NCBI RefSeq assembly: GCF_000227135.1
Contig: NC_018255.1
Span: forward strand, 236,831-300,830
Origin: Leishmania donovani
Lineage: Eukaryota > Euglenozoa > Kinetoplastea > Trypanosomatida > Trypanosomatidae
Direction of reading: 5' to 3'
DNA length: 64,000 bases
Shown: positions 52,091 through 60,875 of the stretch, one piece after another
How positions within the stretch are numbered: position 1 is the stretch's first letter
Layout: every line of letters begins with the position of its first letter
Notes under the pieces: model-generated
What the model saw: only the letters and a program-made list of their open reading frames with translations
Told to the model about the DNA's origin: nothing
Databases searched by the model: none
Position numbers and translations under genes: made by a program

Positions 52091-52678
52091 AGTGAAGTCC
52101 GCCGTCGCCCCCAGGGAGGGTGGCGGGGCTCGACCTTGGTGCTCAGACCTTCATCGGAAGGTCCTGTCCACAATCAGTTTCCAGCGCGGATTGATTCGCC
52201 CCATGTGTGCATTCTGCAACTTTGCACCTTTTGTTCTGGATCAAAAAACCTGTACGGCTGAGGTGGTAAAGAGTGAAGCAATCTGCACAGTGCGAAAAGG
52301 GCCAGGGACCCTGCGTCACAGAAGCACACAAAAAGGTGCTCCAGACCAGTTCACTGTTTTGCCCGACCCTCCCGATATGGCCTCGCAGCCGCAGCGGCGC
52401 ACTCTTGACGCCTCTATCCAAGGCGAAGGATGACCTTTATGCATCAAAGCTGCTTCAACAAGAATGCGCCACCTGTCAGTTCTCCTCCTCGCTCTTCTTT
52501 CTGCTGTTTTTGGTTAACTAGCAGCCTGTCCTTGGTGCACTTCCGTGGGCATTGTGGGGTTTTCTCCCCGAGAAGCTTTCTCAGAAGTTTGTCACAAGAC
52601 CCTTTGCGTATATCAGAATACATATATACAAGGGTATATATATATAGACGAGTGAGCCTTGCAAGTAGAACTGGAGTC

Positions 52679-53251
52679 ATGAGCTTCAAGGAGAGCAGTT
52701 GTTCCACCTCGCAGGAGAAAACTGACATGTTTGTCACCTCATTAGATGTTTTTAGCAGGCGAGCATACTTTGACCCATATACAACTCACACTGACGTTGA
52801 TGTGCTTCCCGCTATTCCGAATTTGGCAAAGGCACAGATCGGCAAATCGCCTGTGTGTGTTGGGTTTCATAACGCGCGTAAATTAGATGGTGGCGCCGAG
52901 CAAAGCGTTACTGCCGATGAATCCGCGGTCTCGAAAGTAAAGCGTTTTTCTACACCCAGCGCTTTCACTGCTGCAAATTCGGTAGTTGATTTTCTAAAGG
53001 AAAATCTGGGAGGAGTCGTGCTTCCAGAAGATGGAATAGGCAGGGACGTGTTGTTTGAGAGACGTCGGTCTTTCTTCGACTCCCTCTTTACCATAGAGGA
53101 AGATGTGCGAACTGCTCTTCCGTGTCGATTCTCTACCAACAAGGTTGATAGCATATTTCGCAGCGCCGCCGACGAGACCCTGAGCTCGACAGAGTCATAT
53201 AGAAAGCGGCTAGCCGCGCTTGAACAACTTCGGACTACACTGGACTGCTGA
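52679..53251 (+). CDS. Unknown protein, first gene of the rightward unit
   Basis: A 190-aa soluble protein without a recognised domain. It has mixed-composition sequence with Tyr/Asp-rich DPYTTHTDVDVLPAIPNLAK and helical parts near 100-125 and in the C-terminal quarter (ETLSSTESYRKRLAALEQLR). The frame is open back to an ATG at 52430, but acceptor-like sites (TTTTCTCCCCGAG ending at about 52572, and TAGCAG near 52520) lie after it, and the first ATG after them is 52679. Codon use is only moderately G/C-ending. It is promoter-proximal in the rightward unit. Confidence 0.78.
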   Translation: MSFKESSCSTSQEKTDMFVTSLDVFSRRAYFDPYTTHTDVDVLPAIPNLAKAQIGKSPVCVGFHNARKLDGGAEQSVTADESAVSKVKRFSTPSAFTAANSVVDFLKENLGGVVLPEDGIGRDVLFERRRSFFDSLFTIEEDVRTALPCRFSTNKVDSIFRSAADETLSSTESYRKRLAALEQLRTTLDC

Positions 53252-53611
53252 GGATGGATCCTTTACCTCTACCAACTGTAAAGAAGAGAGGCGAAGGGGG
53301 CAGAACGCTTTTTTTCTTGAGGTAGGCTGCACGGTGCCTTCGCCGTATTTTGCATGGCGCATCATACGACAGTTCTTTTCAAGGGGGCTTATACTCTAAA
53401 ATATATGTGTTTGGGTGGGAGTATGCCGCTTTTTCCTCACGTCCGAGCGAAAAAAGGAGGAGGTTCACGCTGCAAGAATCTGATAGGCATGCATTTATGA
53501 TACGCATTGGTGTATGTGATTTATGTTTTTCCTCCCGTTACTTTTCCTACTCTTCGCCCCGCATGCCTATTCCTCTGTTATCTTACGTTCGCTAGAGGCT
53601 GCAAGCAAAGA
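53252..53611. other. Intergenic region with trans-splice acceptor
   Basis: 360 bases. The right part has a long pyrimidine-rich tract ending in GCTAG at 53591-53595, the predicted acceptor of the next gene. No gene within it. Confidence 0.65.
53552..53595 (+). promoter_or_regulatory. Predicted spliced-leader acceptor for poly(A) polymerase/TUTase gene
   Basis: Pyrimidine-rich sequence (about 53530-53585, including CCTATTCCTCTG) followed by AG at 53594-53595. The first ATG after it is the chosen start at 53612. Confidence 0.65.
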
Positions 53612-55186
53612 ATGCGTAGGTTCTCGGGACCGTGCTGCCTTGTGTCTACAAGAGCTCTGCATATACCATGGAAGTCGAAGTTACCCTTAGCTAGCGATCC
53701 GAGGTGGCATGGACTGGGTCAGGCTGTCGTCCATCTCGCGCGGTCATGTGATACTGGAAAAGCTGCCTTTGAGGAGTGTTGTGCCGCTCGAGAGCAGTTA
53801 GAGTCCATTGTGCAATCTATGGGATATGATATGTCCATCTACATTTTTGGCGGCCTCGTCACAACCGGCCTGCTCGAAGTCGGAGGCGACGTCGATTTTG
53901 TTGGGATTCTTGACGTTGAGCCTGGTTTTGCGGAAGCGGGCGAGATTCTTAGACGGTCTTCGAGTGAGTTGCGCCGCCTTGGGCTGCGCTCCCGCGCGTA
54001 TCCAAAAGCTCGTGTGCCAGTTTTAAAGGCCGACCGAGTAAGTCGTAGCCTTCCAGGCTCGCCATTTCACAGCTTGTCTTGCGATGGAATTTTTCAGTTC
54101 AGCAGACAAGTGAACGCCGCGGAGGCAGAGAGTTTCAGAAATCGCGTCGAATCAAATTACAACGCGACGTCTGTTGAATGGAATAGCTCTTATCAGTTTG
54201 CGACGGTGCAGTTTGCAACTACCTCCTCTCTCATCTACGGGCTTGCCAACCTGAAGGCGCACAATGAGGTGGAAATTCCACTTCGACTTCCTGTCGACGT
54301 GCGTTACGGTCCCGAGGTGTACAGATTCCCGTTTGACTTCTGTCTCTCTTCGACTGGGCTGCGGAGCTCGCATGTGCTTGGTGAGGCATTGGCCCAGTAC
54401 CCATTCTCGCGGCATTTGCTTCTCGTCCTCAAAAAGTGGGGGCGCGCTTGTGGCATTATCAACTCTATCGACGGACTTTTAGCCAGCTACGCGCTGACGG
54501 TGATGGTGGTGCACTTCCTGTCGCTCGTAAAGGCGATACCAAAAGTCGCAGCTGCGAAGCTCAATGAAGGCCCTAAGGCTTTGAGTCCCAATCCTCAGTA
54601 TCGTCCTCTTGAAGATGCGCGCCCAGATGCCATGGCGGAGGTCGGCTACTTGCTCGCTACATTCCTCGAATACTTTGGATGCGCTTTTGACTACCAAAAA
54701 AGCGTTGTGTGTACGACAAATATGACCTTGACCAAAGCAACGATGGGGTGGGACAGAGATAACGGCGCAATCGGGAAGCCGCCCTTTTTTCACTTTGCTA
54801 TCAAAGACCCGTACGGCTTGGATAACATTGCTCGCAATCTGGACCTGGAGTCCACAGCATATGTTCAGAAAGCTCACGATTTGGCAGTGAAAATGGTGAT
54901 GGAGGAGTTCAACGATCCCATGTTCCTTGTTTCAGCCCTCACCAAGGATCCCCGAAAACCCCCTCGCGTAGTGCGTTCTCTGAGTGACCGCGGCATTCAC
55001 TCTGAATGTATCCCCTCAGATCAGTTGGAGGCGCGACATGTGTTGAACAAAATCCAATTTCAACAGCGCAAGCGATCGATGGAGGACTTTGGTGAGAGGG
55101 CGGTGAAGAACAAAAAGAATCAGAGCACTGCATCTGATGTCACGAAAAATGTTTTGGGGTGGATTAGGAACGATGGTGTTTTGTAG
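53612..55186 (+). CDS. Mitochondrial non-canonical poly(A) polymerase / TUTase
   Basis: A 524-aa nucleotidyltransferase of the pol-beta superfamily. The catalytic motif is FGGLVTTGLLEVGGDVDFVG with metal-binding Asp93 and Asp95; ARVPVLK follows (133-139). The third carboxylate is Asp242 in PFDFCLSSTG. Between the second and third Asp there is an insert of about 100 residues, the middle-domain position seen in kinetoplastid RET1/RET2/KPAP enzymes. The PAP/25A-associated part follows (KWGRACGIINSIDGLLASYA, then DPYGLDNIARNLD). The N-terminus (MRRFSGPCCLVSTRA) is a likely mitochondrial presequence. Family members polyadenylate or uridylate mitochondrial RNAs. KPAP1/KPAP2, MEAT1 or another TUTase are all possible; I cannot choose. 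The start after the acceptor is 53612; the upstream frame begins at a TTG. Confidence 0.88.
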   Translation: MRRFSGPCCLVSTRALHIPWKSKLPLASDPRWHGLGQAVVHLARSCDTGKAAFEECCAAREQLESIVQSMGYDMSIYIFGGLVTTGLLEVGGDVDFVGILDVEPGFAEAGEILRRSSSELRRLGLRSRAYPKARVPVLKADRVSRSLPGSPFHSLSCDGIFQFSRQVNAAEAESFRNRVESNYNATSVEWNSSYQFATVQFATTSSLIYGLANLKAHNEVEIPLRLPVDVRYGPEVYRFPFDFCLSSTGLRSSHVLGEALAQYPFSRHLLLVLKKWGRACGIINSIDGLLASYALTVMVVHFLSLVKAIPKVAAAKLNEGPKALSPNPQYRPLEDARPDAMAEVGYLLATFLEYFGCAFDYQKSVVCTTNMTLTKATMGWDRDNGAIGKPPFFHFAIKDPYGLDNIARNLDLESTAYVQKAHDLAVKMVMEEFNDPMFLVSALTKDPRKPPRVVRSLSDRGIHSECIPSDQLEARHVLNKIQFQQRKRSMEDFGERAVKNKKNQSTASDVTKNVLGWIRNDGVL

Positions 55187-55624
55187 CTGCATTTTGTACC
55201 AAACGCGCGTCAGTGTGAACTTAAGCTTTTCAACGAGCGCAGCGCAGCTCAGTTTCCGTTTCTTTTGGCTCTTTCCCTCCTTTCCGCCCGCGGTAAGCTA
55301 GGTGAAGTAAACAAAGCAGATGAACATTTTCACTCCGCCGCTGAAAAAAAAAAGCGCATCTCAGAAGCATGCTCCGCTGCTCAGTGCAACCAAAATACAT
55401 GCCACGCCGAACAATCATGCCACTCTCCTGGCGAAACAGGCAGACACTTGCGATTGCCCCTCCCTTGAAGCCGTTTTGGTTTGATGCTTTATTTATCGTT
55501 TCTTTGTCTCTCCCCTTTCCCGCTTTATCACTTTTGTGTGTGGGCTCCATCGCTTGTCTTCTCTCCGGTATCTTTGGAGGTATCATGGGTGTTGGGTTTG
55601 CCTCACCGTCCTATACACTTTGGA
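55187..55624. other. Intergenic region
   Basis: 438 bases, pyrimidine-rich on the plus strand. An out-of-frame ATG at about 55584 after the likely acceptor (GGAG at about 55580) could start a short uORF into the next gene. Confidence 0.55.
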
Positions 55625-57514
55625 ATGGAGTCTATCCTCGCCTCTTTGCAGTGGGAGAGCGAGGCACTGCCTCTACCTGGCTCACACAGCACAGTTCCCG
55701 ATGATGACTTCCCGCCTTGGAAGTGCATCAGTGAGGTGATCCCTGGTCTCTACCTTACTTGCGCCTCCGAGATGGCCGATAAGACAAAGTGCGCCGCGAT
55801 GGGTGTCGCTCTTGTCATCAACATGTGCGGGGAAGATGACGTTACGAAGTACCGCGTCTTTGAAAGGGACGAGAGCGCAGCATATGCGTTTCGCCGGCTT
55901 GATTCGCAGGAGAGTTTTGTCTGCGAGTTGAGCAGCTACTGCCGTATTGCAATGAACACCCCAAAGGCGCAAAGAAAGGTGTTTGTTGTGACCATTCCTG
56001 CAGAAGATACGCCGACGTACAGCATCGAACAGCACTTCGTGGAGTGTGCAGTGCTTATGGAAATTGTTTTGCGGTCTAGAAAAGGCTACGAAACGGTTAG
56101 CGATGAGGACTACACAACTGTCCCGGCTGTGGCAGTGCATTGCATGGTTGGCGTAAGCCGGTCGGCCTCCGTTGTCGTTGCCTACTTCATAAAGAAATAC
56201 GGCTTGTCCCAAGACGACGCTATCAGTCTAATCCGCTGCACGCGCCCGGTAGTGCAGCCAAACCCCGGGTTCCAGCGGCAACTCTCCATGTGGATGGCTC
56301 TCCGAAGCCACCGCATCGTTGACGAATGGACGGCCAAGGTGCTTGCTGTCGAAGTAAAGACCAAGTCGAACCTTGTCGAGCTAGCAAGCACGATGCTGCC
56401 AACCATCTTGCGTGCGAAGAAGTGTGAAAACGAGCGTCGCTACTTTGGGTCGCTCATCAAAAATGCTTCGCCGACCGAAGCAGAGCTGCATGCTGTATAC
56501 CGGGAGCTTCGCTCGGTTGTCGCGGCGGATGTCGATAGTGAGGTCTACACAGACATTCCCAACTACTTCGGTTACGTTGCGGAGGTTGTGTGCAGCATAG
56601 ATTGCGCTGCTCCAGCGGTGCTGCAATACGCCACGGACTTTCGCAACTCACTCGTGTGCAACGATGCATTCTATTATCGTGTAGTGAAAGATGTGGCTCG
56701 CTCTGGTTTTGAAAAAGACACGTTCGACACCATTCGCGGCTTTTGCTCGCTGTTTGAAGCCATCTACGTCAAGCACCTCTGCGCTCGCGACTGTGGCCAC
56801 CCCGCAGCCTTGAACCCAAGTGCCGGCGATACGGGGTTGCCGTCAGCGTGCGCGCTTTCATTCCCTTTTTTGTTTCTTGTAGCGCCTTACGCCGAGGGGT
56901 TTGTGCAGTTTAGCGAGTGGAACGCGCTGGTCAATGAATTCGCGACTACAGGGGACGCGCTGAGCGCCACCGAGCTTCGGCGACTGAAAAACGAGACGGT
57001 GCGCATGTTTCTTCAGTTCTTCTTCCAATCTTCGCGCACTGCCGAAGGGTCTGCCGCAACAGAGAGCTACACGAAGCTTGGCTTCTTGCAAAACGATGTT
57101 GAGGTGGTGACATTTAGGGCAGTGAAGTCGGATCTGAAGACTGGCGGCGGCTTCATTGCCTCACTCGAGAGCGTCGTGGCGGTTTCCCAGTCAGTGGACG
57201 ACCACGTTGCGTTTCTCCTGCTATGTAAAATGTTGAGCGGCATACTCGCTTTTCGTCTTCTTTTGGAAGCAGCGGAGCAGTTCCTGTGCCAGACATACGG
57301 CGAGCGACTGGGAGAAAGCGTGCCGCTTGCTGAGGAACTTCTGCCGCTGCATGTGATCTCTTCGGCGGCTTTGTCACTAGAAAGCGCGTACACGGCAGTG
57401 CATTGCAAACCATGCAAGGCCGGTGATTTCTTCAGAGAGGAGCTTTCGAGTCTTTTGGAGACTGGAGTGTTGAATCCTGCTGGTGTGGTGTCGCTCTTCC
57501 AAGCAACGCCGTAG
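55625..57514 (+). CDS. Dual-specificity phosphatase with long C-terminal extension
   Basis: A 629-aa protein. Residues about 33-225 are a DSP domain: the signature HCMVGVSRSAS gives nucleophile Cys173 and Arg179, and Asp128 in the TIPAEDTP segment is a good candidate general acid. The flanking ISEVIPGLYLTCASEM start and TRPVVQPNPGFQRQL end are typical of the family. The catalytic site is intact, so activity on phosphotyrosine and phosphothreonine is expected. The C-terminal 400 residues are helical and match no domain I recognise; they may set location or substrate. The frame is open to 55481 (TTG then ATG), but the better context is the ATG at 55625, after the GGAG acceptor near 55580. Confidence 0.88.
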   Translation: MESILASLQWESEALPLPGSHSTVPDDDFPPWKCISEVIPGLYLTCASEMADKTKCAAMGVALVINMCGEDDVTKYRVFERDESAAYAFRRLDSQESFVCELSSYCRIAMNTPKAQRKVFVVTIPAEDTPTYSIEQHFVECAVLMEIVLRSRKGYETVSDEDYTTVPAVAVHCMVGVSRSASVVVAYFIKKYGLSQDDAISLIRCTRPVVQPNPGFQRQLSMWMALRSHRIVDEWTAKVLAVEVKTKSNLVELASTMLPTILRAKKCENERRYFGSLIKNASPTEAELHAVYRELRSVVAADVDSEVYTDIPNYFGYVAEVVCSIDCAAPAVLQYATDFRNSLVCNDAFYYRVVKDVARSGFEKDTFDTIRGFCSLFEAIYVKHLCARDCGHPAALNPSAGDTGLPSACALSFPFLFLVAPYAEGFVQFSEWNALVNEFATTGDALSATELRRLKNETVRMFLQFFFQSSRTAEGSAATESYTKLGFLQNDVEVVTFRAVKSDLKTGGGFIASLESVVAVSQSVDDHVAFLLLCKMLSGILAFRLLLEAAEQFLCQTYGERLGESVPLAEELLPLHVISSAALSLESAYTAVHCKPCKAGDFFREELSSLLETGVLNPAGVVSLFQATP

Positions 57515-58176
57515 TTGGGTCTTTTCTCATGGTGGCCTTGCGTGCGCTTCTCCAGTGGATGCCGCATTGCCAGTCCTTGTGCCATTGTTGCCTCGTTCAT
57601 GTGAAGAAAGAGGGTCCCTGTTTGACTGTCCACACCCATCCCTGCACCCTAACTAGCACCCCGGGAAGGAAGACAAATACGCATGGCAGCGCGCACGCCT
57701 GCTCAAAGGTTGAGACCGCTCGGCACCCCTCTCGCCTCATGGAACGAATCTAGTATAGCTGCTCCTCGAAGGTAAGAATAGAGGCGAGCAAAGGCGCCAA
57801 CGAACCCAGGTAGGCCATGAAAAGACGAACAAGAACAGTTCGTGCGTATGGTGCAGCCGGCGTGTTTGCCCCCCCCCCCCCTTGCAGCCTGCAGAACTGC
57901 TACCCGTGGGTTGGCTTGTCTGTTCCCCTTTTTCACACCTCAACCTTTCTCCTCCTCCACCATTTACCTCGTGCTTGTGCAAACATGTCGAAGTATCAAC
58001 TAACGCTGCGGCGTGGGTGTCCACTCACACGAATACTCCCGTGCTGCTTTTTCGCACTCTTTTCTCGAGCAGGAGGCTGTGCGACAAGAGAAAACAAAGG
58101 AGACGAAGAAAACAGCACCCACCATCGGCAGAGCACAACAGTAGGCGCTCTGGCCTGTGAGAAACGCTAGCCAAGG
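57515..58176. other. Intergenic region
   Basis: 662 bases. It contains a run of 13 C at 57869-57881 followed by TTGCAG, an acceptor-like site, and a second pyrimidine tract with AG near 58068-58072, which is the more likely acceptor of the next gene because no ATG lies between it and 58177. Confidence 0.6.
58044..58072 (+). promoter_or_regulatory. Predicted spliced-leader acceptor for EF-hand gene
   Basis: A CTTTTTCGCACTCTTTTCTC tract and then GAGCAG, with AG at 58068-58069 or 58071-58072. The first ATG downstream is the EF-hand gene start. Confidence 0.65.
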
Positions 58177-58641
58177 ATGCCGGCGGGGTTTAATGATGCG
58201 TGCTCGGCGTTTTTCCGAAAGCACTTCGACCTCTTTGACCGCGACAAGATTGGGCGCGCTCGAAACGAAGACTTTGCCACGTTGATTCGTGCCTGCGGTG
58301 CTACCCCATTAGAGGCCAGCATCGAGGATCTCATAGCCATCGCAGACCCGAGTCACCGTGGCAGCTTCAGCTTTGACGACTTCTGCGCAGCTCTGAAGAA
58401 GGCGTTTGCAGTCTCGATATCTCCACAAGAAGTGCGTGAGGCATTTCAGGGCTTTGACCCGGACAAACGTGGCCTCATCACCCCGCACGAGCTCCGTTAC
58501 TTTCTTACCACCCTGGGCGACGTTCTCAGCGCCGAGGAGATGAACGAATTTGTGGAAGAGATGCACTCCGAGATGGACATCGAGGGCAACCTAGTCGTGG
58601 CCGACAGCATCTACAAAATGACCCCGGAGATGCTCCGCTAG
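58177..58641 (+). CDS. Calmodulin-like EF-hand protein
   Basis: A 154-aa protein of calmodulin/centrin size with four EF-hand positions. Loop 3 (94-105, D-x-D-x-R-G-x-I-x-x-x-E) is nearly canonical. Loop 1 (21-32) lacks a ligand at position 5 (Ile) and ends in Asp. Loop 2 (57-68) has Ser and Arg at ligand positions. Loop 4 (about 134-144) is one residue short and lacks key acids. At most one or two sites should bind calcium. The overall form fits a light chain or calmodulin-like regulator, for example of myosin or a flagellar complex; the partner is unknown. The start ATG 58177 is the first after the acceptor. Confidence 0.88.
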   Translation: MPAGFNDACSAFFRKHFDLFDRDKIGRARNEDFATLIRACGATPLEASIEDLIAIADPSHRGSFSFDDFCAALKKAFAVSISPQEVREAFQGFDPDKRGLITPHELRYFLTTLGDVLSAEEMNEFVEEMHSEMDIEGNLVVADSIYKMTPEMLR

Positions 58642-59604
58642 CTTTGTTTTCGATGCTCGAAAAAAGAAGGGAGGGTACCACTGCGTTTCTTTAGGCCGTG
58701 CTGCTGCTACCCCCTCACCCCCCACACATCGGAGCAAGGCGGAGGAGTCTGGGGGGGGGTGCGCTTTTTCCTTTCGATTTTGCTTCGTACTTGCGATGTA
58801 CAAAAGGATACTGATCTCCAGAAAGCGTAGCAAACCCCTTCCCCCACAGGAAAATAGAACGTGAGGGAAACATCGACATTATTAGGTGCGCACGAAGAGA
58901 AGGACCGCCTTTCCTCGACGTCACCTCTCAGGGGTTAGCCGCGTAGCAGGGGCTGGTGCTGCGTTAAAAGACGCGAACCGTGCGCGCCAGAAGCGCGGAG
59001 GCGTCGTCTATTTTATCAACATTCCTTACTCCCTCTCCCCCTGTACAGGCTAACCAATGAGGCGCGCGCGTGAGCGTGAGAGTGTGCTTAGGGGACGTTT
59101 CTCTCAGCAGCACAGACTTGAACCGTTCAAGTGGGAAGAGGTGCGCTCTTCCGGTGCCAAGAGCGTTCCTTTCGTATGCTTGGTCTCGAATTACGTGTCT
59201 GTGGGCGTCATTGCGCTATGCTTTCACGCAAGATCTTCTCATTCACGCAACCACTCTCCTCGCACTCGCGCCCTTCTTCTCCGTTCCGTCCATCTTTGTT
59301 TCGTCGTTCCGCCACCTTTGGCACTTGCCCGTCGTCTGTTTCTTCTCCATTTTGAGGCCACACGTCCGTATTGGTTTCGCGGTGAAATCAAAACAGCGGC
59401 AGCCACGGAAACAAGAAGACACGGCTGCGTTGACGGCTCATCAGGTCCTTCTCTTCAGCTCCTACCGGCACATCCAAGAGCTGCGCGAGGCACTTTGTGC
59501 TGCTGTCTCAGAATACGCAGTGGCCTGGCGGAAGTGCAGAGAGCAGAAAAAAAAACATCTATCGAGTCTGAGACGTCGATCTCGTCCATCATACTCGCGT
59601 GAAC
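58642..59604. other. Intergenic region
   Basis: 963 bases, with pyrimidine-rich tracts on the plus strand near 59220-59360. A frame of about 240 codons starting at 59070 is low in complexity and overlaps RPB8 in another frame; it is not called. Confidence 0.6.
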
Positions 59605-60054
59605 ATGAGTGCAAACCCCGTCATTCTCGAGGACACCTTCACGGTGAACGGTGTCAACACCGAAGGTACGGTGTACCTTCGAGTGTCGCGTATTCGCTGT
59701 GTCAATCAGGACGGCTCCCTCACAATAACGACGGACATCAACTCCGAGGAGTTCCCTGTTTCCACGAACGACCGCCTGACGATCGTGCTGGCCAACTCGC
59801 TTGAGCTAGGGGGCAAGACGGGTAGCAAGTACTACGATCACAGCGTTTACCACCGCGAGACGCGACTGAATGACTGTGACTACGCCATGCACGGCCGCGT
59901 CTACGGACATGAGGTAGTCGAGAACGGCCTAGAGGTTAATGTGCACATTAGCTGCGGTGGCTTGCTAGTGAACATTGTCGGCAAGCCGCAGGGGCTGCGA
60001 GATGTGCACTACAACAGCGACGTGTACATTCTGATCAAGCGCGTCAAGAACTGA
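59605..60054 (+). CDS. RPB8: RNA polymerase subunit RPB8 (RPABC3)
   Basis: A 149-aa protein of the length of RPB8 (about 146-150 aa). It starts with a family-like strand order: ILEDTFTVNGVNTEGTVYLR, VSRIRC, then a DDRLTI-type strand (NDRLTIVLANSL). The C-terminal half has DYAMHGRVYG and VHISCGGLLVNIVGKPQGL, the conserved RPB8 ending, followed by YILIKRVK. RPB8 is a shared OB-fold subunit of RNA polymerases I, II and III, so it is likely essential and nuclear. An upstream in-frame GTG at 59599 exists; the ATG at 59605 (MSANPVILED) is chosen because it fits the family N-terminus. Confidence 0.94.
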   Translation: MSANPVILEDTFTVNGVNTEGTVYLRVSRIRCVNQDGSLTITTDINSEEFPVSTNDRLTIVLANSLELGGKTGSKYYDHSVYHRETRLNDCDYAMHGRVYGHEVVENGLEVNVHISCGGLLVNIVGKPQGLRDVHYNSDVYILIKRVKN

Positions 60055-60875
60055 GAGACCAAGAAGGAGAAAAAGCATGCACATATGAGACTCGTCATCG
60101 CCGTCGGCGTGCGCGTGGGAATGCTGCGCCGTACGCTCGCGATTTGTGTGCGTGTGTGCTCGTGTGCGCATCGGCATGCAATTGTGTTTGTGTCAGTGCT
60201 ATCGTAAGACACGCATTAATTCATCTCCGGCGTAAGAAGAGACCTTAAATCGGCCATGGGAGCTTTCCTACCACAGCAAAAAAAAGATAGAGGGACGGAC
60301 GACGGTGTCCCGTGATGGGCACAGCGCTCGTCTGATCTGACGCAGCGTACGAAGCCGCAGGTCTGCGTTGCCGTCTGCAAAGCTATCGCATGCGTATCAC
60401 TTCAGGGGTGCCCTACCAAAAGCGCGTCGCTTGAAAAGGGTGGAATCACAGACCGAAAAAAAAAATGACAGGCACACGCCACCCAACACGGTGCTTCTGT
60501 CCCTTCGTCCCACAGCCGAGTTGTCCCTCTCGCCCCAACGTGGGCGCGGAAGGGTGGTGGCGATGGTAGGAAAGCGGCACTTTCAGAGGAGCTGCCGTAG
60601 ATGATCGCCGCGCCCTCCTCTCTGCGCTTTATCGTCATCTCTCCGACCCCTTTCTTCGCGCGCGCACACACACGCGCACGTTTTTGCTCCCCTCCTCACT
60701 TTCTGCCTTTCTTTTTCGACTACCTCGCCTCTTCAGCCTGTTGTCCTGATCCGTGGGAGCGGTACCACCTCGGGGGTCCTCTTCTAGTGGCAGAGACCAC
60801 AGTGCGCAAAGGCTGTGGTTGCTCAGCTACAGTCACTCTTTCACTCTTCACAGCAAACAAAGGCTCGCCACGCGG
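60055..60875. other. Intergenic region
   Basis: 821 bases with no supported gene. A long pyrimidine tract ends in the acceptor of the next gene at 60735. Confidence 0.6.
60681..60736 (+). promoter_or_regulatory. Predicted spliced-leader acceptor for mitochondrial-type protein gene
   Basis: A tract of TTTTTGCTCCCCTCCTCACT, CTTTCTTTTTCGAC and CCTCGCCTCTTCAG, with AG at 60735-60736. The first ATG after it is 60876. A second acceptor-like CACAG lies at about 60848-60852. Confidence 0.7.

Larger units (their letters stand above)
51616..52678. promoter_or_regulatory. Divergent strand-switch region, likely Pol II transcription start region
   Basis: Genes to the left are all on the minus strand and genes to the right all on the plus strand, with about 1.06 kb between the two first ATGs. 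In trypanosomatids such divergent switch regions are where RNA polymerase II starts both polycistronic units, usually marked by H2A.Z/H3 variants, acetylated histones and, in Leishmania, absence of base J. A run of 11 G lies at 52080-52090 (plus strand). A small perfect hairpin (GACCTTC-ATCG-GAAGGTC) lies at 52146-52163, and a TA-rich stretch at about 52617-52647 sits before the first rightward gene. No TATA box or protein-coding gene is supported within it. Confidence 0.85.

Noticed and set aside
52430..52678. N-terminal extension of the first rightward gene to an ATG at 52430
   Set aside because: Acceptor-like sites at about 52520 and 52572 lie after that ATG, and the extension has no protein-like character.
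59070..59804. 244-codon plus frame before and over RPB8
   Set aside because: Overlaps RPB8 in another frame and is Ser/Arg/His-rich shadow sequence.
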